From JAKAXS01 sp041940525 (lineage in GTDB: Bacteria; Pseudomonadota; Alphaproteobacteria; Rhizobiales; Hyphomicrobiaceae), in the NCBI GenBank assembly GCA_041940525.1, contig JBGTSB010000039.1, forward strand, positions 1 to 30,418: a stretch of DNA of 30,418 bases. Reading direction: 5' to 3'. Below the pieces are notes generated by a model. The model was not told where the DNA came from and ran no database searches. It worked only from the letters and a program-made list of their open reading frames with translations. Of the stretch, positions 14,747-23,822 are shown in pieces (the stretch's first letter is position 1; every line of letters begins with the position of its first letter). A program made the translations under genes and the position numbers.

Positions 14747-14851
14747 CCGGCATCACAACTGCCGTATCTGTGTTGATCGCAAATTCCGTAAGACCTATCG
14801 AATGCTGAGCTGCGCAAGCCAGACTTTAGCCTAAGGGTGACTACGCGATTG

Positions 14852-16240
14852 CTACCGTCCGGCTTGCTTGCGCAGCGGATTGCGCGGCGGTGCGCTGCCT
14901 GTTTCCAGCTGCCGGGCATTGGTTGACGCGGACTGCGGAGGGCGAGGCGCCGGCGGCTTGGCACGTGGCCAGGTGAAATCATCCGCACGGCCCACCAAAG
15001 GCGACAAGCGCTCACCCTTTATAAAGACGCGATAGTACGGTGTCTGCACCGTCGAAAGCCGGCGCGGACCTTCACCGCGACCGCCAGCCACTGGCGTGAT
15101 TGAGTTCATCACGCTCAGCCCGCCGTCAAGCGAATGGACGATCTGCTCGCCCATTTGCGAGAGCCGGTCCGCACTTTCCTTTCGCGTTACCAGCGCGATT
15201 ACAGACGCGGGAATGGCCGGCCGTACGATGTCGACCTGCACGCTCTCCAGGTTTCCGTCGCGGCCTACATTTTTCAAAACGATGCGGCTGTTGTCCTTTG
15301 ATTGTGCTCCGACAGTCCGCCGGGGAATTGCAGGCGACAGCTTGCCATTCTTTTTCGATGCCTTGTCGGCTTCCTCTGCCAACTTGCGCGCCAATTTCTG
15401 CGGGTTGATCTTGGCCTGCTCTTCTTCCGAACCCGCCAGCGGTATCGACCGGTCGTTCTTTGCCTGAGCCAGATCGCGCTTCAAGTCCCGTTCAACAAAG
15501 TGCGCCAGCTTGCGATACCCCGCCAAGGTGAAATAGACGCCATCGCCGTCACGCAAACGCCGGTTCTTACCCGTGATGTCGGGTCCATAGGAACTATAGC
15601 CACCGGACTCGTTACTGAAGTTCGCGTACGCGTCTATGTACTTCAGACCGTTGATGTAGATACGGTCACGCAGCAGCTGGTTCATCATCTGCACGTCTTC
15701 GTTGCGGTCAGACCGGCGCACGATCGGCAGCCCAACCCAGTAAACCGCGATGTCCCGGTCCTTGAGAGCCTTCATCACGCGGTCGGCACGCTTCGTGTAT
15801 TCCGCCTTCCAAGCCGGCGTACCGAACGGCGTGCGCCGGCCCGTACCCTTCATGGAAACACGATCCCAAGCACCCAACATGACCACGGCAATGTGCGGCC
15901 GCTCCCGGTCAAGCTCGCGCTCGATGTCTTCCATCGTCCGATAAAAATCGCCGCGATTGAGACCATTCAAGCGGATCGTTTTCTTGTCGATGCTAACCCG
16001 CCGCTCCGACGACATGGCGTCCAGAAAACCGCCCAGAAGCCCTCTGGCGAGATCGTCGCCCAGCACAACGACTTTGTAGACATCGCCTTTAGGAAACGGC
16101 GTGATGTAGCCTCGGCCAACTTGAGCATGTGCTGGAAGGCTAAACGCCAACGCGATGCCGGCGAGAAGTAGGCCACGAACCAACGCGCCCGCCGCCGGAA
16201 GCCGCAACCTTTCTGAAATGTCTGCTAATGCGAAGATCAT
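14852..16240 (-). CDS. DUF459 SGNH-fold periplasmic protein, catalytic residues altered
   Basis: A 462-residue exported protein from ATG 16240. After a signal sequence (LLLAGIALAFSLPAHA) comes a DUF459/SGNH hydrolase fold at about residues 50-255, and then a long charged, low-complexity C-terminal half (KLARKLAEEADKASKKNGK onward). SGNH enzymes need a block I GDS serine, a block III Asn and a block V Asp/His. Here the blocks read VVLGDDLARGL (Asp63 for Ser), VVMLGAWDR (Trp125 where GxND has Asn) and DGVYFTLAGYRKLA (Tyr236 for His). All three catalytic positions are thus changed. It follows the lytic transglycosylase gene by about 46 bases on the same strand, pointing to an envelope role. It may be a binding protein rather than an enzyme. 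Confidence 0.85.
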   Translation of the reverse strand: MIFALADISERLRLPAAGALVRGLLLAGIALAFSLPAHAQVGRGYITPFPKGDVYKVVVLGDDLARGLLGGFLDAMSSERRVSIDKKTIRLNGLNRGDFYRTMEDIERELDRERPHIAVVMLGAWDRVSMKGTGRRTPFGTPAWKAEYTKRADRVMKALKDRDIAVYWVGLPIVRRSDRNEDVQMMNQLLRDRIYINGLKYIDAYANFSNESGGYSSYGPDITGKNRRLRDGDGVYFTLAGYRKLAHFVERDLKRDLAQAKNDRSIPLAGSEEEQAKINPQKLARKLAEEADKASKKNGKLSPAIPRRTVGAQSKDNSRIVLKNVGRDGNLESVQVDIVRPAIPASVIALVTRKESADRLSQMGEQIVHSLDGGLSVMNSITPVAGGRGEGPRRLSTVQTPYYRVFIKGERLSPLVGRADDFTWPRAKPPAPRPPQSASTNARQLETGSAPPRNPLRKQAGR

Positions 16241-16286
16241 GCGCTCAGTGTCCAAGCCCCGCCGACGCTTGTGATGGATCTATATC

Positions 16287-17531
16287 TCACGGCCCGGCCG
16301 TCTTGCGCAAATGCGCCAACACCGAATCCGTAGGCCAGCAATCAATCTTAATATTAGCACGGCGCTGGTAAGCCCCTATCACTCTTCGCGTTTTCGACCC
16401 AATCTTTCCATCAACTTTTCCAATGTCATAGCCAGCGGCTTTCAGCCGGGACTGGATTTCCTCAATCCGTTTTGTCTTTTGCGCCACCCCGCTCGCCCAA
16501 GGTGTCACGAAATCCCCCGACCCGGCGATCCGATCAGCCAGGTGCCCGACAAACACGGCGTACAAATCAGACATGTTGTAGCGGCGTATAACCCGGAAAT
16601 TTTCCAACACCAGAAAGCCCGGACCAAAGCCACCGGCAGGCATCATGAGATAAGCATCCTGGTCCAAGACTTTCTCCGGCCACTTGCGCCCGGCGACCCG
16701 ATTGAAGCCCAACTTGACCCACTCAGAGATCGGCCGCGATTGGCTCGGACCTTCAAGCGAACAGCCTCCCCCGGTTTCCGGAACGTCAACCTCATAGCCC
16801 CACGTATGCCCTCGCACCCAGCCCTTGCCGTGCAACTGGCGCGCGGCCGACGCGAGCGCATCCGGCACGGAATTGAAAATATCGACCTTGCCGTCACCAT
16901 CCATGTCGTGCGTGTGAACAAAGAACTCACTCGGCATGAACTGCGTCAGCCCCATCGCGCCAGCCCAAGACGACTTCATTTGTGATCGCGGCACACCTTG
17001 CTCAATCATCTTGAGCGCCATGATCAACTCGCGCCGAAACAAGTCCTTGCGGCGCCCAGTGTACGCCTGCGTCGCCAAAACCGTGATCGCATCGTGGCGC
17101 AATCTGTGACGTCCAAACGCGGTTTCCCGGCCCCAAATCGCCAGAACGGAATAGCGATCGACCCCAAACGTCTCCTCAATCCGCCCCAGCGCTTTTGAAT
17201 GTTTGGCGGCCAGGTCTCGGCCTTGCGAGGCAAGATTTATGAGGTAGCTCCGCTTGATGTACTCAGACGGCGGACGCGTGAACTCCGCCTGACCGCCCCC
17301 GGACGACTTTTTACGCCCAGCCAACTCAAGGTCTGGCAAAGAGAAGTCCGGCTCTAACCCGCTCAGATTGGCCTCAAACGTTTTCCGGCTCACCCCCTCC
17401 GCCTGCGCCTCCGGCCACAAACTATCCAAAAAAGCGCGGAACTTTGCGTTGGCCGAAGCGGGCGGTGCCCAAGCCAGCACCGCGAAGAGAACGGTTAAGA
17501 AAAGCCGCGACAAGGGACGTGCCTGAACCAC
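16287..17531 (-). CDS. Lytic murein transglycosylase, MltB family
   Basis: A 414-residue periplasmic enzyme that cleaves the glycan strand of peptidoglycan to give 1,6-anhydromuramyl ends. I place the start at GTG 17531 because GGGAG lies six bases upstream and a clean signal peptide follows (RPLSRLFLTVLFAVLAWAPPASANA); the longer frame upstream has no ATG with a site. The SLT_2 domain covers about residues 30-330, with the catalytic Glu136 in AIWGRETAFGRH and the later GAMGLTQFMPSEF and DGDGKVDIFNSVPDALAS blocks. A PG_binding_1 repeat ends the protein (IQSRLKAAGYDIGKVDGK). The DUF459 gene follows, probably in one operon. Confidence 0.93.
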   Translation of the reverse strand: MVQARPLSRLFLTVLFAVLAWAPPASANAKFRAFLDSLWPEAQAEGVSRKTFEANLSGLEPDFSLPDLELAGRKKSSGGGQAEFTRPPSEYIKRSYLINLASQGRDLAAKHSKALGRIEETFGVDRYSVLAIWGRETAFGRHRLRHDAITVLATQAYTGRRKDLFRRELIMALKMIEQGVPRSQMKSSWAGAMGLTQFMPSEFFVHTHDMDGDGKVDIFNSVPDALASAARQLHGKGWVRGHTWGYEVDVPETGGGCSLEGPSQSRPISEWVKLGFNRVAGRKWPEKVLDQDAYLMMPAGGFGPGFLVLENFRVIRRYNMSDLYAVFVGHLADRIAGSGDFVTPWASGVAQKTKRIEEIQSRLKAAGYDIGKVDGKIGSKTRRVIGAYQRRANIKIDCWPTDSVLAHLRKTAGP

Positions 17532-17635
17532 GAAAATCTCCCAAACTAGCAATTGAAACTGCTGTGTGTTGCTGTTCAATTTTAACGGCGATAGTGGGGC
17601 GGCAGCCCCCGCCACACCCGGAGAAGTGAGCTGAA

Positions 17636-18520
17636 ATGCGGCTTTTGATTGCAGGATGGAAAGGCCAAGTGGCCCGCGCCATGGTTGAAATGGCCCCAGC
17701 CGCCCCAGACGTAACCGCCTGCGCCGTGGGCCGCGCCGCCGTCGACATCTGCGAGGCCCGGACCATAGAACGTGCCATGGTCGCAAGCGGCCCGGATGTC
17801 GTGATCAATTCCGCCGCCTACACCGCCGTCGACAAAGCGGAGGACGAAGGCGAGCAGGCTTTCCGCATGAACCGCGACGGCGCCAGGCAACTCGCCGAAG
17901 CCACCGCCAAGGCCGGCATCCCCATGATCCATATTTCTACGGACTACGTGTTCGACGGTAGCAAGTCCGGCGCCTACAGCGAGGACGATGAACCATCGCC
18001 GGTGACAGTCTACGGCCAGTCGCGTCTCGAAGGAGAACAGGCCGTGCTGGCGGCAAACCCAAAGGCGATCATCGTTCGCACGGCCTGGATACACAGCGCC
18101 GCCGGCAAGAACTTCGTTAAATCGATGCTCGAACTTGCTGCCGAACAAGACAGCGTCAGCGTCGTCGACGACCAGACAGGCAGCCCAACATACGCCCCTC
18201 ACCTTTGTTCGGTATTGCTAGAAATCGCACGCCAAGTGAAAGACCAGCCGGCGGACGCATCCATCTGGGGTATCTATCACGCCGCCGGAACTGGTGAGAC
18301 GACATGGCATGGCCTTGCGAAGGAAGTGATGAAGTGCTCGGCAAAACATGGCGGCCCGCACGTCCCCGTCCAAGCCATCCACAGTGAAGACTATCCCACG
18401 CGCGCCAAGCGCCCGGCCAATGCCGTACTTGATTGTTCGAAACTTCAGCGCACCTTCAACATCGCGCTGCCAGCCTGGGAAGACGGCGCCGAGGCCTGCG
18501 TCAAGCGCTTGCTGGAATAA
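17636..18520 (+). CDS. rfbD: dTDP-4-dehydrorhamnose reductase
   Basis: A 294-residue short-chain dehydrogenase-like RmlD, the last step in making dTDP-L-rhamnose for lipopolysaccharide or exopolysaccharide. The nucleotide-binding start is MRLLIAGWKGQVARAM, followed by DVVINSAAYTAVDKAEDE, ISTDYVFDGSKSGAYSEDD, and RTAWIHSAAGKNFVKSML with DDQTGSPTYA, all typical of RmlD. The usual YxxxK active site reads Tyr126-GQS-Arg130, so the lysine is arginine; this may be tolerated but deserves note. The other rml genes are not in the window. It is divergent from the transglycosylase gene and convergent with pyc (gap six bases). Confidence 0.92.
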   Translation: MRLLIAGWKGQVARAMVEMAPAAPDVTACAVGRAAVDICEARTIERAMVASGPDVVINSAAYTAVDKAEDEGEQAFRMNRDGARQLAEATAKAGIPMIHISTDYVFDGSKSGAYSEDDEPSPVTVYGQSRLEGEQAVLAANPKAIIVRTAWIHSAAGKNFVKSMLELAAEQDSVSVVDDQTGSPTYAPHLCSVLLEIARQVKDQPADASIWGIYHAAGTGETTWHGLAKEVMKCSAKHGGPHVPVQAIHSEDYPTRAKRPANAVLDCSKLQRTFNIALPAWEDGAEACVKRLLE

Positions 18521-18526
18521 AACGCC

Positions 18527-21500
18527 TTAGACCTCGACAGCGATCAACAAGTCCTTGGCATCAATGATGTTGCCCGGATTGACGAGGATCTGTTTGACGA
18601 CGCCATCGACAGGTGAACGCAAGGCCGTCTCCATCTTCATCGCCTCCAGCGTCATCAAGACATCGCCGGAGCGCACCCTCTGCCCCTCCTTTACGGCAAC
18701 GGACGAGACTGTGCCCGGGAATGGCGCTGCGATGTGCCCCTCATTCGTCTCGTCTGCCTTCGGCCGCACTTGCGTCTCGGCGGCAACCGACTTGTTGGGA
18801 ACCTTGATCACACGTGGCTGGCCGTTGAGTTCAAAGAACACCCGCGCCTGGCCTTCGTCATCGGTTTCACCCAATGTCTGCAGCAGAATGACAAGTGTCT
18901 TGCCCGGCTCCAACTCCACGGTGATCTCATCACCAGGGTTCATGCCGTAGAAAAACACATCCGTTGGCAACACCGAAACCGGTCCGAACTTTTTCGAGAT
19001 CGACGCAAATTCGGTGAAGATCTTCGGATACATCAGATAGCTCGCCAGCTCTTGTTCGCTGATCTGGCGGCCGCACTTCTTTTCAGCCTCCGCCTTCACG
19101 GCGACAAGGTTCGCCGGCTCAAGAGCCGCTCCAGGCCGGCCTTCTATAGGTTTTTCATCGCCCAGAACCTTTGCCTGCAGCTGTGGCGGCCAACCGCCCG
19201 GCGGCTGGCCCAACTCACCGCGCATCATCTCTACGACACTGGCCGGAAACGCGACGTCACGCGCGGGATCCAGTACATCCTTGGCGGTGATATTCTGGCT
19301 CACCATCATGAGCGCCATATCGCCGACAACCTTCGACGACGGCGTGACCTTGATGATGTCGCCAAACAAATCGTTCGCCTCGCGATAGGCGATGGCTACG
19401 TCTTCCCAGCGCGCCTCAAGACCAAGAGCCCGTGCCTGCTCCTTGAGGTTTGTAAACTGCCCGCCCGGCATCTCGTGCAGATAGACCTCCGACGCGCCCG
19501 ATTTTTGATCGCTCTCAAACCCATTGTATCGGGCACGCACCGCCTCCCAATAGAAAGAGATGCGGCGGACGGCATCGGGATCGATCCCCGTATCCCGATC
19601 GGTGTTCCGCAAGGCCTCGACGAACGACCCGAGACACGGCTGAGACGTCGTTCCAGACATCGCATCCATCGCCGCATCAACGGCATCGACCCCTGCGTCA
19701 ACGGCAGCGATCAAAGATGCACCTGCCATGCCGGACGTGTCATGTGTGTGGAAGTGGATCGGCAGGTCGGTCGCGTCTTTCAACGCCTTGATCAGAACGC
19801 GCGCCGATGCGGGCTTCAACAGCCCGGCCATATCCTTGATGCCGAGAATGTGGACACCAGCCGCTTCAAGCTCCTTGGCCAGGCCGACGTAATATTTCAG
19901 GTCGTACTTGGACCGCTCCGGATCAAGAAGGTCGCCCGTATAGCAAATCGCGCCTTCGCAAAGCTTATTATTGTCGAGCACCGCGTCGATCGACACGCGC
20001 ATTTGCTCAACCCAATTCAAGCAGTCGAAGACGCGGAAAAGATCCATGCCAGCAGTGGCCGCCTGCTCAATGAAATAGCGCACCACGTTATCTGGATAGG
20101 TCGTGTAGCCAACACCGTTGGCACCACGCACCAGCATCTGCGTCATGATGTTGGGCACAGCCTGGCGGATCAGCGCCAACCGTTCCCAAGGATCCTCCGA
20201 CAAAAAGCGCATCGCGACATCGAACGTCGCCCCACCCCAGCATTCCAGCGAAAACATCTGCGGAGTGCCACGGCTATACGCTTCAGCCGCGGCCACGATG
20301 TCGTACGTCCGGCAGCGCGTAGCAAGCAGAGACTGATGCGCGTCACGCATCGTCGTGTCCGTAATGAAGACGCGCTTCTGCTCCTTCATCCAGGAAGCAA
20401 ATTTCTTCGGCCCAAGCCGGGCCAGAAGCTGCCGTGTGCCTTCCTCCGGCTCTTGCCGGAACAAAGGCGGCGTGAGCGGTAAGGATGTGACCGCCGGTTC
20501 GCCGCGACCCTTCGTTTCGGGATGACCATTCACGGTCACATCCGCGATCCATGTCAGCAGCTTCGTCGCCCTATCGCGGCGCTCGGTGAAAAGGAACAGC
20601 TCTGGCGTCTGGTCGATGAAGCGTGTCGTCGCCTCGTTCGCACGGAATTGCGGATGCGCGAGCACGGCTTCAAGAAACGGAAGGTTCGTCGCAACGCCGC
20701 GAATGCGATATTCCGCCAAGGCGCGGCGCATGCGATCAATCGCTTCTTCAGAAGTCGGCCCCCAGGCAGTGACCTTTTCCAGCATCGGGTCGTAGAAGCG
20801 CGTGACCACCGCACCGGAATAGGCCGTGCCGCCGTCAACACGAATCCCGAAGCCCATGGCCCCGCGATACGCGGTGATGCGGCCATAGTCCGGCATGAAG
20901 TTATTTTCGGGGTTTTCAGTCGTGATCCGGCACTGCAACGCGTGACCGGTAAATTTGATGTTCTCTTGTGATGGTATGCCGGTGACCTGCCCGTCACCAA
21001 TTAAGCCACCTTCAGCGATACGGATCTGCGCCTTGACGATATCGAGCCCAGTGACGACTTCAGTCACCGTGTGCTCCACCTGAATGCGCGGGTTCACTTC
21101 GATGAAGTAGAACTTGCCAGTTTCCGAATCCATCAAGAATTCGACGGTGCCGGCGCCCCGATAGTTCGTCGCTTCGCCGATCCGCAAAGCGGCCTGACAC
21201 AACTCGTGGCGCTGCGCGGCATTCAAATACGGCGCGGGCGCACGCTCGACGACTTTCTGATTGCGCCGCTGGATCGTGCAATCTCGCTCAAACAAATGAA
21301 CGATGTTGCCGGCGCTATCGCCAAGGATCTGCACTTCGACGTGCCGCGCCTTCCGCACGAGCTTTTCCAAATAGACGTCATCTTTGCCGAACGCGGACTT
21401 CGCTTCGCGCTTGGCCGAGACGACGTTGTCGATCAGCTGGCTCTCTTCTTCGATCGGGCGCATACCACGCCCACCGCCACCCCAGGACGCCTTCAGCATC

Positions 21501-21991
21501 ACAGGATAGCCAATCTCTTGCGCCAGCGCCTTGATCTGCGCCTCGTCATCCGGCAGTGGTGCCGTTGCCGGCATCACCGGCACTTCACACGAAATCGCCA
21601 GATTGCGTGCATCAACCTTGTTGCCAAGTGTCCTCAACGTGTCAGGGGACGGGCCGATGAACAAAATGCCCGCCTGCGCACACGCCTCGGCGAATTCCGG
21701 GCTCTCCGACAAAAAGCCATAACCGGGATGGATGGCATCGACATTGGCCGACGTCGCCACGCGAATGAGTTCTGAAATTGACAAATAAGACTCGAGCGGC
21801 CCAAGCGGGCGCTCAAGATGAGGGCCACGCCCAATTAAGTAGGCTTCGTCGGACTTGAACCGGTGCAGCGAAAGTTTGTCTTCCTCTGCGTAGACAGCGA
21901 CAGTTTCGATATCGAGCTCCGTCGCAGCACGGAACACGCGAATAGCAATCTCGGAGCGATTGGCAACGAGCAAACGTCGGATCTGCGGCAT
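18527..21991 (-). CDS. pyc: Pyruvate carboxylase
   Basis: A 1154-residue biotin enzyme that carboxylates pyruvate to oxaloacetate, feeding the TCA cycle. All domains are in one chain. The biotin carboxylase and ATP-grasp domains occupy about residues 1-460 (RRLLVANRSEIAIRVFRA, HPGYGFLSE, the KASWGGGGRGMR loop and FIEVNPRIQVEHTVTE). The carboxyltransferase spans about 540-830 (FITDTTMRDAHQSLLATR, LECWGGATFDVAMRFL, HFHTHDTSGMAGAS). A tetramerisation region follows, and a C-terminal biotin carboxyl carrier domain has the biotinyl Lys1119 in EAMKMET. Length matches the single-chain alpha4 form. The start is ATG 21991 with AAAGG close upstream. No biotin ligase gene is nearby. Confidence 0.98.
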   Translation of the reverse strand: MPQIRRLLVANRSEIAIRVFRAATELDIETVAVYAEEDKLSLHRFKSDEAYLIGRGPHLERPLGPLESYLSISELIRVATSANVDAIHPGYGFLSESPEFAEACAQAGILFIGPSPDTLRTLGNKVDARNLAISCEVPVMPATAPLPDDEAQIKALAQEIGYPVMLKASWGGGGRGMRPIEEESQLIDNVVSAKREAKSAFGKDDVYLEKLVRKARHVEVQILGDSAGNIVHLFERDCTIQRRNQKVVERAPAPYLNAAQRHELCQAALRIGEATNYRGAGTVEFLMDSETGKFYFIEVNPRIQVEHTVTEVVTGLDIVKAQIRIAEGGLIGDGQVTGIPSQENIKFTGHALQCRITTENPENNFMPDYGRITAYRGAMGFGIRVDGGTAYSGAVVTRFYDPMLEKVTAWGPTSEEAIDRMRRALAEYRIRGVATNLPFLEAVLAHPQFRANEATTRFIDQTPELFLFTERRDRATKLLTWIADVTVNGHPETKGRGEPAVTSLPLTPPLFRQEPEEGTRQLLARLGPKKFASWMKEQKRVFITDTTMRDAHQSLLATRCRTYDIVAAAEAYSRGTPQMFSLECWGGATFDVAMRFLSEDPWERLALIRQAVPNIMTQMLVRGANGVGYTTYPDNVVRYFIEQAATAGMDLFRVFDCLNWVEQMRVSIDAVLDNNKLCEGAICYTGDLLDPERSKYDLKYYVGLAKELEAAGVHILGIKDMAGLLKPASARVLIKALKDATDLPIHFHTHDTSGMAGASLIAAVDAGVDAVDAAMDAMSGTTSQPCLGSFVEALRNTDRDTGIDPDAVRRISFYWEAVRARYNGFESDQKSGASEVYLHEMPGGQFTNLKEQARALGLEARWEDVAIAYREANDLFGDIIKVTPSSKVVGDMALMMVSQNITAKDVLDPARDVAFPASVVEMMRGELGQPPGGWPPQLQAKVLGDEKPIEGRPGAALEPANLVAVKAEAEKKCGRQISEQELASYLMYPKIFTEFASISKKFGPVSVLPTDVFFYGMNPGDEITVELEPGKTLVILLQTLGETDDEGQARVFFELNGQPRVIKVPNKSVAAETQVRPKADETNEGHIAAPFPGTVSSVAVKEGQRVRSGDVLMTLEAMKMETALRSPVDGVVKQILVNPGNIIDAKDLLIAVEV

Positions 21992-22078
21992 GTGACCTTT
22001 GCGGTGTTTTAGATTTGCCGATGAACGAAAACTTAGACTAACTCAACGCATCCGTAAAACGCCCAATCGCGCTTGCAA

Positions 22079-22519
22079 CTACACACTGAGCGCTCCAGGA
22101 CAGGTGGAGGCCTTGTCCAAACGCCAGGCCCGAGCCGTCCAAGAGGGTTTGCCCCCGTCTCCGCTTCGGGCTTCCTTCGTAGTGCGCGCGGTGAAATAAA
22201 ATTCAAAACAGTTCGGCCCCACCTTGTGCACGCGGTAACAGCCACCCGACGGATCGAGATCGTATATGGTGCAGAACGTACCCGCCTGCAGCGACCAGCG
22301 CCCGTATTGAACGCGCTTGTCGTCCTTGTAGTAGAGCCCGCCATCGGAGTCATAGCGCTCCCTGAATTCGCGCCCATCCGAATAATGCCCCTCGATGGTC
22401 TTGCCACTGAACGCCTTTTCAAGTGCCGGTTCAGGCATCCACAAGGGTCCAGCCTCCTGAGCGAGCGCTCCCAGGGCGCTTGCCCCGGCAAACAAGGCCA
22501 CCATCATTGAACGCCACAT
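22079..22519 (-). CDS. Small periplasmic protein of unknown function
   Basis: A 146-residue exported protein. ATG 22519 is chosen because GGAGG lies five bases upstream and a signal peptide follows (MWRSMMVALFAGASALGALAQ). The mature part has a beta-rich, lipocalin-like or DUF995-like feel: KTIEGHYSDGREFRERYDSDG, VQYGRWSLQAGTFCTIYDL, GGCYRVHKVGPNCFEFYF. Cysteines in the core could form disulfides. I recall similar unnamed periplasmic proteins in Hyphomicrobiales but cannot assign a family with certainty. It lies upstream of pyc on the same strand, 87 bases away, so co-transcription with pyc is possible. Confidence 0.7.
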   Translation of the reverse strand: MWRSMMVALFAGASALGALAQEAGPLWMPEPALEKAFSGKTIEGHYSDGREFRERYDSDGGLYYKDDKRVQYGRWSLQAGTFCTIYDLDPSGGCYRVHKVGPNCFEFYFTARTTKEARSGDGGKPSWTARAWRLDKASTCPGALSV

Positions 22520-22722
22520 CTCTTCCTCCATCCCGGCACGCCCAGTCTGGGTCAAACCACTGCAATGTGTCCGGGACTAGTCACGGGTGTTAATTCTTAG
22601 AGCGCCCGGTCACAACGCCACGCCACGGAATGTCCCTTGAAAGCCCTAGCCTTCACCGCTAAGTCTGCGGCCAGAAAAGCGCTGCGGATGCTCCGCGCCA
22701 CTACAAAATTTGGAACGAAATC

Positions 22723-23751
22723 ATGGGATATAGAGTCGCCGTCGTCGGCGCCACTGGCAACGTGGGCCGCGAGATGTTGAACGTGCTGGCTGAACGGAAT
22801 TTTCCGGCCGACGAGGTATACCCGATCGCTTCGCGGCGGTCGCTGGGCACGGAAGTCTCCTACGGTGACGAGACGTTGAAGTGTTTCGCGTTGGAGCAGT
22901 TTGACTTTTCCAAAGCCGATTTCTGCTTGATGTCGGCCGGCTCTACCGTCTCCAAGGAATGGTCTCCCCGCATCGGCGCCATGGGCTGCGTGGTCATCGA
23001 TAACTCTTCTTGCTGGCGCTACGATCAGGACGTGCCCTTGATTGTTCCGGAAGTGAACGCCGATGCTCTAAGCGGCTTTTCAAAAAAGAACATCATAGCC
23101 AATCCCAACTGCTCGACGGCCCAACTCGTCGTCGTCCTAAAGCCCCTGCATGACGTCGCAAAGATCAAGCGCGTCGTCGTCTCCACCTATCAGTCCGTCT
23201 CCGGCGCCGGAAAAGACGCTATGGACGAACTCTGGCACCAGACAAAAGGCAAGTACGTTCCGGGCCAGGAAGTGGAAGCGTCCAAGTTCCCCAAGGAGAT
23301 CGCCTTCAACGTCATTCCTCACATCGATGTCTTCATGGAAGACGGCTACACGAAAGAGGAATGGAAAATGCTGGCCGAGACCAAGAAAATCATCGACCCA
23401 AAGATCAAGCTCACCGCCACATGCGTGCGCGTGCCGGTCTTTGTAGGCCACTCCGAAGCCGTGAACATTGAGTTCGAAAAGCCTCTCACGTCGGAAGAAG
23501 CGCGCGAGATTCTGCGTGACGCCCCTGGCGTCATGGTCGTCGACAAGCGCGAAGCTGGCGGATACGTAACGCCCGTCGAAGCCGCTGGCGAATTCACGAC
23601 CTACGTGAGCCGCATCCGCGACGATGCCACGGTCGAGAACGGCTTGGTGCTGTGGTGTGTGTCGGACAACCTGCTGAAAGGCGCAGCACTCAACACCGTG
23701 CAAATCGCCGAGACGATGATTAGCCGGAACCTGATGCCTCAAGCGGCCTAA
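22723..23751 (+). CDS. asd: Aspartate-semialdehyde dehydrogenase
   Basis: A 342-residue NADPH-dependent enzyme that converts aspartyl phosphate to aspartate semialdehyde, the branch point to diaminopimelate, lysine, threonine and methionine. It has the N-terminal nucleotide site VAVVGATGNVGREML, SAGSTVSKEWSP, DNSSCWRYDQDVPLIVPEVN, the catalytic Cys130 in ANPNCSTAQLV, TYQSVSGAGKDAMDEL, and the substrate-binding RVPVFVGHSEAVNIEF. Length is typical. It stands alone between a minus-strand periplasmic gene and a strong terminator. With dapF at the right end, it supplies the diaminopimelate branch. The ribosome binding site (GGAACGAAATC) is modest. Confidence 0.98.
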   Translation: MGYRVAVVGATGNVGREMLNVLAERNFPADEVYPIASRRSLGTEVSYGDETLKCFALEQFDFSKADFCLMSAGSTVSKEWSPRIGAMGCVVIDNSSCWRYDQDVPLIVPEVNADALSGFSKKNIIANPNCSTAQLVVVLKPLHDVAKIKRVVVSTYQSVSGAGKDAMDELWHQTKGKYVPGQEVEASKFPKEIAFNVIPHIDVFMEDGYTKEEWKMLAETKKIIDPKIKLTATCVRVPVFVGHSEAVNIEFEKPLTSEEAREILRDAPGVMVVDKREAGGYVTPVEAAGEFTTYVSRIRDDATVENGLVLWCVSDNLLKGAALNTVQIAETMISRNLMPQAA

Positions 23752-23766
23752 AGTAACGCACCAGTA

Positions 23767-23797
23767 AAAAAGCCCCGGGAAGTTCCCGGGGCTTTTT
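23767..23797. terminator. Strong bidirectional terminator between asd and the MarR gene
   Basis: A perfect 15-base inverted repeat around one central base: AAAAAGCCCCGGGAA (23767-23781) and TTCCCGGGGCTTTTT (23783-23797). Both strands end in a run of T after a GC-rich stem, so it can serve both convergent genes. Confidence 0.95.
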
Positions 23798-23822
23798 ATA
23801 TTTCTGCTGTCTACGCGGCCAG

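Noticed and set aside
17532..17786. Long N-terminal extension of the lytic transglycosylase frame
   Set aside because: It is Arg/Pro-rich shadow translation of the rfbD start region; the signal peptide with GGGAG before GTG 17531 marks the true start.
18734..20482. A 582-residue frame antisense to pyc
   Set aside because: Long antisense frames are common opposite GC-rich genes; the minus-strand product is unmistakable pyruvate carboxylase.
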